Assembly: GCF_037095755.1 (NCBI RefSeq)
Contig: NZ_JBAWKJ010000001.1
Location: 933,001-997,000, forward strand
Source: Sphingopyxis sp. CCNWLW2
GTDB taxonomy: Bacteria > Pseudomonadota > Alphaproteobacteria > Sphingomonadales > Sphingomonadaceae
Direction of reading: 5' to 3'
Length of the DNA: 64,000 nt
Numbering within the stretch: position 1 is the first letter of the stretch; each line of letters opens with the position of its first letter. This document shows positions 43,141-50,870 of this stretch, piece after piece. Under the pieces are notes generated by a model that was not told the DNA's origin, searched no databases, and saw nothing but the letters and a program-made list of their open reading frames with translations. The position numbers were made by a program, and so were the translations under genes.

Positions 43141-44214
43141 ATGAGAAAGCATGCCCATCTTGTCGCTGGCGATTCGCGATGGCTTCCTGTCTCCATCGCC
43201 CTTGCCGCCGCGGCGCTGACGCCGTCGGCCGCCCATGCCTCGTCCAAGCTGCTCAACGCCAAGGCGTTGGCGGACGGCAAGGCCGCATGTCCCGTCGCGG
43301 CGAGCCATGCGCCGCCGGCCAGGGTCGACATGTCGCGCGCGATATTGGGCGGAGCGCCGAGCGCGCTCGACCGCATCCGCGCCGACCAGCAGAGCGTCGC
43401 GGCGGCCGAACCCGCTGCCGCTGTACCGATCACCGCCGGCCTCGATGCTTTCCCGGTTGGGCAGACGCTCGAGCCCGCCAGCCGTACCCCGTTCGCTTTC
43501 GCCTCCCCTGAAGGCTGCGGAACGCCCTCGATTTTTGCACCGCTTGTTGAAACCGCCGAATATGATCCCGCCGCCGAACTCGGCACCCGCGCGATCCCGG
43601 TCAAGCGTACGCGCTTCGACGACCGCTGGGATCATGTCCGCCGCGCGGCGCCCGCGGGGCTGATGCAAAGCAAGCTGCGCCGCGCGAACGCTTCGCCGGG
43701 GCTGGCCGAGCAGGACCTGCTCGCGCGCGTCAATCAATGGGTCAATCGCGAGATCGCCTATGTGAACGACGACCGCAATTACCGGCAGCGCGATTTCTGG
43801 GCGACCGCCGAGCAGACGCTCGGGCGCGGCAAAGGCGATTGCGAGGATTTCGCGATCCTGAAGATGCAGATGCTGCGCGCGGCGGGGGTCGATGCCGACC
43901 GCATGAAGCTCGTGCTCCTCCGCGATCTCGCCGCCAACGCCGACCACGCCTTCCTGCTCGTCCAGACCGATGCGGGCAAGGTCGTACTCGATAATGTGAC
44001 CGACCGGCTTTATGACGGTAGCCAGTCGAATGCGGTGCGGCCGGTGTTGTCGTTCAGCGAGAACCGCCGCTGGGTCCACGCCTATCGCGGCACGCAGCCA
44101 TCGCCGAACCTCGCCGCAATCCCGGCGTCGCAGAAAAGCTATACGCTCGCGCTGAACAATCAGCGTTCGGTGAGCGCCGATCCGCTGACCTTCAAGACCG
44201 GCTTGAGCAAGTAG
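43141..44214 (+). CDS. LapG-like transglutaminase-like cysteine protease (BTLCP family)
   Basis: A 357-residue exported cysteine protease. A signal peptide is at about residues 14-33. The C-terminal half is the BTLCP (LapG, DUF920) domain with catalytic Cys234 in GKGDCEDF, His269 in ADHAFLLV and Asp284 in VLDN; Cys-to-His spacing of 35 equals that of characterised LapG proteins, and Asp233, Glu235 and Asp236 around the Cys match the calcium-binding residues. LapG proteins cut the N-terminal retention module of type I-secreted adhesins and free them from the cell. The next-door secretion operon and giant adhesin make that role likely. About 100 residues before the domain are Ala/Pro-rich and longer than in Pseudomonas LapG. 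The 3' end overlaps the adaptor gene by 55 bp, tail to tail. Confidence 0.86.
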   Translation: MRKHAHLVAGDSRWLPVSIALAAAALTPSAAHASSKLLNAKALADGKAACPVAASHAPPARVDMSRAILGGAPSALDRIRADQQSVAAAEPAAAVPITAGLDAFPVGQTLEPASRTPFAFASPEGCGTPSIFAPLVETAEYDPAAELGTRAIPVKRTRFDDRWDHVRRAAPAGLMQSKLRRANASPGLAEQDLLARVNQWVNREIAYVNDDRNYRQRDFWATAEQTLGRGKGDCEDFAILKMQMLRAAGVDADRMKLVLLRDLAANADHAFLLVQTDAGKVVLDNVTDRLYDGSQSNAVRPVLSFSENRRWVHAYRGTQPSPNLAAIPASQKSYTLALNNQRSVSADPLTFKTGLSK

Positions 44215-45416
44215 CTCAGCACCGATTTCTTGCCGGTCACAATCTCGACATCGCACAGCATGCCGGGGGTGATCGGCAGCCGCCGGCCGTTCGACGTCAG
44301 ATAGCTGTTGGTCGTTTCGACGACGACGGTGAAATAGGCCTGCCGCTCGACCTCGTCATAGATGCTGTCCGCCGACACGCGCACGACCTTGCCGTTGAGC
44401 CCGCCATAGATTGAAAAGTCATAGGCGGTGACCTTGACGTTCGCGGGGTCGCCGACCTTGATGAAGGCGATGTCGCGCGGGGTGACGCGGGTTTCGATCA
44501 GCAATTTGTCGCCGAGCGGCACGATCTGCATGATCTTTTCCCCCGCATTCACATAGCCGCCAAGCGTGTTGACGAGCAGGTCGTTGACGACGCCGCGCGT
44601 CGGCGAGCGGATCTCCGACCGCGCGAGCCGCCCTTCGGCACCGCGGATCGTTTCCTCGTTGACCGCCATCTTGGTCGTGAGCTGGCTGCGTTCGTTCAGT
44701 GCTTCCTGCTGGAAGTCGAAGCGCGCGCGCGACACTTCGGCGCCCGCTTCGCGCACCGCGGCCTGCGAGCGCGAAATCGCCTGGCGCGCCGCGGCGAGGC
44801 GGCCCTGGATATCGACGACCTCGCGCTGTGCGGTGAGCAATTCGGTCTGCGGCACGACGCCCTTTGCTGCGAGCGGCGCGAGCATCGCGACCTGTTCGCG
44901 CGCGAGGCTCAGGCTGCTTTCGAGCGACGAGGCGGTCGCCTGTGCTTCGCCCATGTCGCGGCGGCGCTGTTCGACACTTGCGGATAGCGCGGCGAGCTGG
45001 CTTTGCAGCGACGAACGCCGCACTTCGGCCAGCCGCGTTTCGTCGCCGCAGCTTGTCCCAATGCAACCCGCCCCGCCGCCTTCACCCGCAAGCCGCGCGG
45101 CGCGCTGCGCGAGGCGGGCATTTTCGGTTTCGAGCTGGCCGAGCTCGGACTGCGACGTCGTATTGTCGAGCCTAACGAGCAGCTGGCCTTTCTTGACCGT
45201 CTGCCCCGAACGGACGAGGATTTCGCGGATCGTCGAGGGTTCGGCCGACTGGATGATCTGCACCTTCGACGAGGGGATGACGCGGCCCTGCCCGCGCGAC
45301 ACCTCATCGACGCGCGCGATGCTCGCCCACAGCAGGAACAGCACGAAGCCGGCGGCAGCCGCGACCATGATCTGCTCGCTTCCGCGGAGGCGCTGCCAGG
45401 ATTTCACGATTCCCAT
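44160..45416 (-). CDS. HlyD-family type I secretion membrane-fusion protein
   Basis: A 418-residue periplasmic adaptor that links the ABC exporter to the outer-membrane factor. A short cytoplasmic N-terminus is followed by one membrane helix at about residues 16-35. A biotinyl-lipoyl half-motif occurs at IREILVRSGQTVKKGQLLVRLD, then long coiled-coil helices (about 95-280) and the barrel region SPTRGVVNDLLVNTLGGYVNAGE. The C-terminus ITPGMLCDVEIVTGKKSVLSYLLKPV is characteristic of RTX exporters. It is the last gene of the secretion operon, 2 nt after the cell-wall hydrolase. Confidence 0.94.
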   Translation of the reverse strand: MGIVKSWQRLRGSEQIMVAAAAGFVLFLLWASIARVDEVSRGQGRVIPSSKVQIIQSAEPSTIREILVRSGQTVKKGQLLVRLDNTTSQSELGQLETENARLAQRAARLAGEGGGAGCIGTSCGDETRLAEVRRSSLQSQLAALSASVEQRRRDMGEAQATASSLESSLSLAREQVAMLAPLAAKGVVPQTELLTAQREVVDIQGRLAAARQAISRSQAAVREAGAEVSRARFDFQQEALNERSQLTTKMAVNEETIRGAEGRLARSEIRSPTRGVVNDLLVNTLGGYVNAGEKIMQIVPLGDKLLIETRVTPRDIAFIKVGDPANVKVTAYDFSIYGGLNGKVVRVSADSIYDEVERQAYFTVVVETTNSYLTSNGRRLPITPGMLCDVEIVTGKKSVLSYLLKPVLKVSGSALTER

Positions 45417-45418
45417 GG

Positions 45419-46519
45419 TTATGTTCCGGGCTGGATTTCGGGAGTGACGGCGACGCCCTGCTGGCTCGTCAGGCTGTCGAACCGCGATTTGCTCTGCGTC
45501 GGGTCGGGAATATTGGGGACCCAGCCCTTGGTCATATCGACACGGCCGCCGACGTCATTGTCGGCGCGGTGGTCGGTCGGGTCGCGCGGCGGGGGCACGC
45601 CCTCGACCGCGATCGCTTCGCCGGGTAGCGCCACCACAGCCGCCGTACCGCCTTGATAAAGCTGGCTGAACGCGGGAATCCACTCGGCGCCGGCATAGGC
45701 GTCGGAGAAAGCCCCCGGCTTCCCCCACGAACCCGGCCAGCGATAGAAGATATGCGCGCCGATCTGCTCGATCTTGGTGAGTTTCGGCGCCCAGCGCGGC
45801 AGGACATAATTGGCGTGATAATGCGTCGCCATGCCGACGCTCACCTCGACATGGCCCGATAGCGCCGCGCGCGCGATCTCGGCCGAACGACGCCACAACG
45901 CGGGCACCGGCGGGCGGCGCATCGAACCGTCGCACGCGAAGCTGAACTGGCATCCCGGGCGCGCGCTGCCCTGATAGATCACGCCGCAGACGGTGTTCGG
46001 ATAGGCCGGGTGCTTCATGCGGTTGAGGATGACCTGCGCGACCGCGGCCTTACCCGCGTCGGATTCGGTCGCGGCCTCATAATAGATCGCCTGCGTCAGG
46101 CAGCGCTGCGCATTGGTCGCCTGCACCAGCGAAATCGTCGGCATCAGGAACGGCCGCGCCGCCTCGACCGGCAGGGTCGAAACCGGGAGCAGCGCGTTGC
46201 GCGCAACGGCATCGGCGCCCTCGGCGGTGGGGACGATCGAGTCGGTTTCGGTTTCGGTGATCAGCTTCGCGATCGCATTCTTCTTCGCCGCTTTGGCGGT
46301 TTCGACGGGGTCGGCGGTCCAATCGGCAATCACACCCTCGACCAAGCGCGACAGGCGATCGTTCGACGAAGCGAACAGGATCGCTGCGGCGACGACCGTG
46401 AGCCCGAGCAGGACGAATTTGAGACTCTTCGACGAACCATCGCGAAGCGCTTTGTCGTCGGGCCACGGCGCCTCGGCGCTGGCGGCGCCATCGCGCCCGA
46501 TGTGAAGCTCAGGGATCAT
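45419..46519 (-). CDS. SleB-like cell-wall hydrolase embedded in the secretion operon
   Basis: A 366-residue inner-membrane-anchored hydrolase. A polar N-terminus and one membrane helix at about 34-51 are followed by a linker and a Hydrolase_2 (SleB/CwlJ) domain from about residue 138: QRCLTQAIYYEAATES, with the predicted catalytic Glu148, then VAQVILNRMKHPAYPNTVCGVIYQ and QFSFACDG. These enzymes are peptidoglycan transglycosylases first known from spore germination, and alphaproteobacterial relatives act in the envelope. ATG 46519 overlaps the ABC exporter stop by 4 nt, and the adaptor starts 2 nt later, so it is translationally tied to the exporter. A role in opening peptidoglycan for the secretion duct is inference. 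Confidence 0.88.
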   Translation of the reverse strand: MIPELHIGRDGAASAEAPWPDDKALRDGSSKSLKFVLLGLTVVAAAILFASSNDRLSRLVEGVIADWTADPVETAKAAKKNAIAKLITETETDSIVPTAEGADAVARNALLPVSTLPVEAARPFLMPTISLVQATNAQRCLTQAIYYEAATESDAGKAAVAQVILNRMKHPAYPNTVCGVIYQGSARPGCQFSFACDGSMRRPPVPALWRRSAEIARAALSGHVEVSVGMATHYHANYVLPRWAPKLTKIEQIGAHIFYRWPGSWGKPGAFSDAYAGAEWIPAFSQLYQGGTAAVVALPGEAIAVEGVPPPRDPTDHRADNDVGGRVDMTKGWVPNIPDPTQSKSRFDSLTSQQGVAVTPEIQPGT

Positions 46520-48663
46520 GCTGCCGGTTCCTTGGTCGATCGCGCGAGGACGTCGGCGCGCGGGCCGTCGGCGACGATCCGTCCGCCGTCGATGACGATG
46601 ATGCGGTCGCACATCTGCAGGATCGCCTCGCGGTGCGTCGCGATAATCACCGTCTGCGATTTCGCGACGGCGCTATCGAGCGCGTTGATGAAAAGCCGCT
46701 CGCTCTGCGTGTCCATCGCGCCCGTCGGCTCGTCGAGGAAGAGCAGGCGCGAGGGTGAGGCGAGCGCGCGCGCGATGGTCAGGAAACCGCGCTGCCCGCC
46801 CGACAACTGCCCGCCGCGTTCGCCAGTCCCCCGGTCGAGTCCGGTTTCGTCGCGGCCCATGAAACGGTCGGCGCCGATCGACTGCAGCGTCGCGAGCAAC
46901 TCGGCGTCGGTCGCCGCCGGCGCGCAAAATTGCATATTCTGCTTGATCGAGCCGCTGAACAGCACCGCATCCTGCCCGACGAAGCGGAATTGCGAGCGCA
47001 GGTAGATCGGCGAATGCTGGCGGCTGTCGAGCCCGTCGATGAAGATATTGCCCGCCTCGGGCGCGTACAGCCCGCAGAGCAGACGCCCCAGCGTCGACTT
47101 GCCCGACGCAACGCGGCCGACGATCGCGATCCGCTCGCCCGCCTCGATCTTGAGGTCGATGTCGGTCAGCGACGGCGCCGCGGCGCCCGGATAGGTGAAG
47201 GACAGGCCCTCGACCGAGATATTGCCCGTGTCGATCGTGAGGTTCAGCGCGCTGCTGCCCATGCGGCGTTCGTCGTCGGCCTCGATCATCTGCTGAATGC
47301 TCGCCATCGTCGTCAGCGCCTGCCGCCCGCGCGTCATCAGGAAGGCGAGTTGCCCGACCGGCGCCATCGAGCGGCCGGCGAGCATCACGATCGCGATGAT
47401 CGCGCCCATCGAAATCTTGCCCGCATCGAACAGATAAAAGCCGCCGACGATGAGCGCGAGGCCCGAAAATTGCTGGCCGAGCGTCGCGAGGTTGATCGCG
47501 GCGGCGCCGGTCCGGCGCATCACCGCCTGCGTCCGCGCGCTGGTGTCGACCATCCGGCGCCACTGGCCGAGTATTTGTCCCTCGGCAGCACAGCTCTTGA
47601 CCGTTTCGGCGCCGCCGATCGCCTCGACGAGCATCGCGTGCTGGATACTCATATCGGCCTGATTGTCGAGCGACGCCTGCATCATGCGCCGCTGCAGGAA
47701 ATAACCGGCGACGCCCATCGCGACAATGATCGCCAGCGGGACAAGCGCGAGCCAGCCTGCGAGCACCGCGATCATGATCAGGAACAGCACGAGGAAAAGG
47801 AGGTCGACGATGAGCACGATCGTCGTCGAGGCGAAGAAATCGCGCACCGATTCGAACTCGGAGACGCGCCGCGCGAGCATGCCGGTGCTGCCACGGCGAT
47901 CGGCGAGCGGCATGTTCAGCACTTTGGAGAAGATCTTCTCCGACAATTTGACGTCGAGGTCGCGGCCGAGATCGTCGAGCAAGGTCGACCGCGCGAGGCG
48001 GAGCGTGAATTCGACCGCGAAAGCGAGCAGCGCGCCGACGGCGAGCACCCACAGGCTCGACACCGCCTTGTTCGGGATGACGCGGTCATAGACGTTCATC
48101 GTGAACAGCGGCAGCGCAAAGCCGAGCAGGTTGATCATCAGCGCTGCGCCGAGCACCGGATAGAAGGAACGGCGCATCCGCCGGACCTCGCTCCAGAACC
48201 AGTGGCGCTTGGCCTGTTCGTCCCACGGCCGTTCCTCGGCGCGGATCGCGGTCGGGTCGGCGGCGACCGCCACCGCCTGTCCGGCGTAACTTTCCTCGAC
48301 CGCCGCTTCGTCGGCCCACACGGGCGCCTCGGCACCCGGCTCCCAGATGAGATACTGGCCGTCCTTCGCCTCGATCAGCACCGCGCATGATGCGTCGGTG
48401 CGGCGGATGATCGCGGGCAGGTCGCGCGCAAGGTTCCGCACCTTGCGCGCATAGAGCCGCTCATTGTTGATGAAGCAAAGGTCGAGCGCCGCCTCGGCCT
48501 GATGAAAGGGGAGGAAACCCCTTTCATCGCGCGCGAGCGCGACAAGCGCACCGCGCTGGAAATTCTGGCCGAAATGCTGCGCAACAAAGAGGATGCAGGC
48601 GATCAGCGGATCGCCCGGCGCCTCTTTACCGATACGTGCAATCGAGGATTGACCCTGTACCAT
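46516..48663 (-). CDS. Type I secretion ABC exporter (permease plus ATPase)
   Basis: A 715-residue exporter of the LapB/HlyB class. Residues 1-135 form a C39-like domain, which appears degenerate (no catalytic Cys in the expected context), as in exporters of RTX proteins that do not cleave a leader. The permease spans about 160-430 with several helices. In the ATPase, Walker A is GRVASGKST with Lys522, the signature is LSGGQRG, and Walker B is LLFLDEPTG with Asp644 and Glu645. It sits between the TolC-like and hydrolase genes; an AT-rich 41-nt gap (48664-48704) precedes its ATG and could hold a secondary promoter. Confidence 0.95.
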   Translation of the reverse strand: MVQGQSSIARIGKEAPGDPLIACILFVAQHFGQNFQRGALVALARDERGFLPFHQAEAALDLCFINNERLYARKVRNLARDLPAIIRRTDASCAVLIEAKDGQYLIWEPGAEAPVWADEAAVEESYAGQAVAVAADPTAIRAEERPWDEQAKRHWFWSEVRRMRRSFYPVLGAALMINLLGFALPLFTMNVYDRVIPNKAVSSLWVLAVGALLAFAVEFTLRLARSTLLDDLGRDLDVKLSEKIFSKVLNMPLADRRGSTGMLARRVSEFESVRDFFASTTIVLIVDLLFLVLFLIMIAVLAGWLALVPLAIIVAMGVAGYFLQRRMMQASLDNQADMSIQHAMLVEAIGGAETVKSCAAEGQILGQWRRMVDTSARTQAVMRRTGAAAINLATLGQQFSGLALIVGGFYLFDAGKISMGAIIAIVMLAGRSMAPVGQLAFLMTRGRQALTTMASIQQMIEADDERRMGSSALNLTIDTGNISVEGLSFTYPGAAAPSLTDIDLKIEAGERIAIVGRVASGKSTLGRLLCGLYAPEAGNIFIDGLDSRQHSPIYLRSQFRFVGQDAVLFSGSIKQNMQFCAPAATDAELLATLQSIGADRFMGRDETGLDRGTGERGGQLSGGQRGFLTIARALASPSRLLFLDEPTGAMDTQSERLFINALDSAVAKSQTVIIATHREAILQMCDRIIVIDGGRIVADGPRADVLARSTKEPAA

Positions 48664-48704
48664 ATCTTGAATTTTCTACTTAGAATCAATCCGCTAATAA
48701 ATTA

Positions 48705-50096
48705 TTACGGGCGGTGGCGACGCTGGAGTTCGGCCGGCGCCGGCGGGCCGTAATTCACCTTCTCGCGCGCATAGACGCGGCGCGCTTCGGGGGCGGTCAG
48801 GTTGAACGCCTCGAGCAGGCTGTTGGTCGATGCAAGGATCTGGTAAACCGCGAACATCTCCGAGAAACGTGCGGTTTCGGCGCGCACCTGGACGTTGAAA
48901 CGCGTGTTTTGCGCATCGAGCACGTCGAGCAGCGAACGACGGCCGACCGAGAATTGCTCGCGGTACGACAGCAGGAGTTCGTCGGTCGACTTGCTCTGAT
49001 CGACGAGATCGCGGAACACCGCGGTCTGCGTTTCGCGGCTGTTCCACGCGCGGCGCGTATCGGCCTCGGCATTGCGTTCGGTTTCATGCAGGCGGAAGCG
49101 GCTCTCGCTCGCGCGGCGTATCATCTCCTGATATTTCGCCTGATTGATCCCGCCGTTGAAAATATCCCAGCGCAGCACGACGCGGCCGAGCAGGTCGGTC
49201 GTCTCGCCGCGGAACGCGTCGATATCCTCGCCAACCCGGCCCGAAAATTCGAGGCCGATCGTCGGGAAAATATCGCCTTTTTCCTTCTTCGCCTCGGCAT
49301 TCGCCGCATCGACATCGGCCTGCGCTTCGAGCACTTTGGGGTGCCGCGACCGGGTCAAGCCAATGGCTTCGCTCAGGCTGACGGGTAGCTTTTCGGCCAT
49401 CGCGGGCGGCATCTGCACGTCTTCGACTTCGAGCCCGCTCAGCGCGAGCAGCTCGATTTTCGCGTTCTGCAGCGCTTCCTTGGCTTCGGACACGCGCACG
49501 CTTGCCGCCTTGGCGCGCTCCTGCGCCTGCTGCAGATCGGCGACGCTGATCGATCCGGCGGTCACGCCGGTCGACAGGTCCGACACCAGGCTGTTGTGAA
49601 AGGTCATATTGTCTTCGGCGGCGGCGACGACGCGCTGCTGCAGCAGGACGTCGAGATATTGCCGCGCCGATTGCAGCGCAATGAACTCGGACCGTTCGAC
49701 CACGCGCAGCGCCGCACCGTCGACGCGCGCCGCCTGACGCAGCTTTTCGCCATGGCGCCGGCCGAAATCGATCAGCGTCTGCTCGGCGCGGATCCCGGCT
49801 TCGAGCGGGTAGAGTTCGTCATTGGCGATGCCGAGGTTGCGGCGCGTCGCATTTTCGAGCCGGCGGACCCCCGCCGACAATTCGAGCGAGACGCGCGGCA
49901 GGTACAGGCCCTTGGCTTGCTCGAGTTCGAACTCGATCGCCTGCTTGTTCATTTCCGCCTGGTTGATCTGCGGATTGGAATCGATCGCGACCGCCATGAC
50001 ATTCTGCATGCTGGTCGGCTCGGCAAAGGCCGAAGTCGCGAAAAAGGATATGGCGATGGCCGAGGCAAAGCCGGCGAGCTTATATTGCGGTTTCAT
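48705..50096 (-). CDS. TolC-family outer-membrane factor
   Basis: A 463-residue outer-membrane channel for type I secretion. A signal peptide ends at about SAFAE (residue 26). The two OEP repeats of long helices and short barrel strands are visible, with the AVAIDSNPQI start and NAKIELLALSGL, and AEADTRRAWNSRETQ and FSVGRRSLLDVLDAQNTRF in the second half. ATG 50096 overlaps the OmpA-like stop by one base (TGATG) and follows a GGGGGG site; a GTG three bases upstream is possible. Belongs to the AggA/LapE-like group by context. Confidence 0.93.
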   Translation of the reverse strand: MKPQYKLAGFASAIAISFFATSAFAEPTSMQNVMAVAIDSNPQINQAEMNKQAIEFELEQAKGLYLPRVSLELSAGVRRLENATRRNLGIANDELYPLEAGIRAEQTLIDFGRRHGEKLRQAARVDGAALRVVERSEFIALQSARQYLDVLLQQRVVAAAEDNMTFHNSLVSDLSTGVTAGSISVADLQQAQERAKAASVRVSEAKEALQNAKIELLALSGLEVEDVQMPPAMAEKLPVSLSEAIGLTRSRHPKVLEAQADVDAANAEAKKEKGDIFPTIGLEFSGRVGEDIDAFRGETTDLLGRVVLRWDIFNGGINQAKYQEMIRRASESRFRLHETERNAEADTRRAWNSRETQTAVFRDLVDQSKSTDELLLSYREQFSVGRRSLLDVLDAQNTRFNVQVRAETARFSEMFAVYQILASTNSLLEAFNLTAPEARRVYAREKVNYGPPAPAELQRRHRP

Positions 50097-50818
50097 CACT
50101 GTCCCCCCGTCCCATTTACTTCAACTTCGACGCGCCGGTTCTCCGGCGTGCGCTGGCCGTCCACGGTCTGGACGCGCGGCTTGCGCTCGCCCATGCCCGA
50201 CACCGCGATGGCGTCGGCCGGAATGCCCGCGGTGCCCATCATGTCGGCGATCACGCGCGCCCGGCGCAGCGCGAGGCCGTCGTTATATTTGTCGGAGCCC
50301 GACCGGTCGGTGTGACCGACGACGGTAAAGCTGCGCCAGCCGCAACGCGTGCGGTTCTCGGCCATGAATGCGACCGACTGGCCCGCATCGGCGGGCGCAG
50401 CGGTCGAATCCCAGTCGAAATAGAAGGTCGACGCGACCTCGGGCGGGCAATTTTCGGTCGGCGGTGCCGGCGGCACCAGCGGCGCTTCGGGCGTCGGCTG
50501 CGGCCGCTTGGTCATCATGCCATAAGCGAAATCGCAGCGACGCAGGCTTTCGGCGTCCTTGGTGCCCGATTTCAGGAAGCCCTTCGCGATACCGCATTGG
50601 ACCTTGGCTTCCGACGCCCAGGTATAGATATTGCTGTTGGCGGCGACGACCGATCGATCGGTGGTCAGCGCCAGGGCCGCGTCATAGCGGGTTTGGACCT
50701 CGGTTCGCACCTGGTCGATCGGCAGATCGGCAAGCGCCTGCGCCAATGCGCTGCCAGGCTGGGCGAAGGCCAGCGCGGCGAATGCCCCCGCCATCCATTT
50801 TCCCGGTTGATGTGCCAT
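50096..50818 (-). CDS. OmpA-family peptidoglycan-associated protein in the secretion operon
   Basis: A 240-residue exported protein. Start ATG 50818 follows a GGGAGGG site and gives a signal peptide ending near SALAQ; the longer frame from 50851 is not needed. A Pro-rich hinge (TPEAPLVPPAPPTE, about residue 110) precedes a C-terminal OmpA domain with VVGHTDRSGSDKYNDGLALRRARVI, which binds diaminopimelate of peptidoglycan. There is no N-terminal barrel. Located between the adhesin and TolC genes, it may anchor the secretion complex to the wall (inference). Confidence 0.92.
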   Translation of the reverse strand: MAHQPGKWMAGAFAALAFAQPGSALAQALADLPIDQVRTEVQTRYDAALALTTDRSVVAANSNIYTWASEAKVQCGIAKGFLKSGTKDAESLRRCDFAYGMMTKRPQPTPEAPLVPPAPPTENCPPEVASTFYFDWDSTAAPADAGQSVAFMAENRTRCGWRSFTVVGHTDRSGSDKYNDGLALRRARVIADMMGTAGIPADAIAVSGMGERKPRVQTVDGQRTPENRRVEVEVNGTGGQ

Positions 50819-50870
50819 TTCGTATCGCCCTCCCGTTACTCTCTGTTCCACTGGTCCTAAATTTTCTCGA

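Noticed and set aside
48664..48704. Promoter for the ABC exporter gene
   Set aside because: The gap is unusually AT-rich, but I could not place convincing -35 and -10 elements, so I only mention it with the gene.
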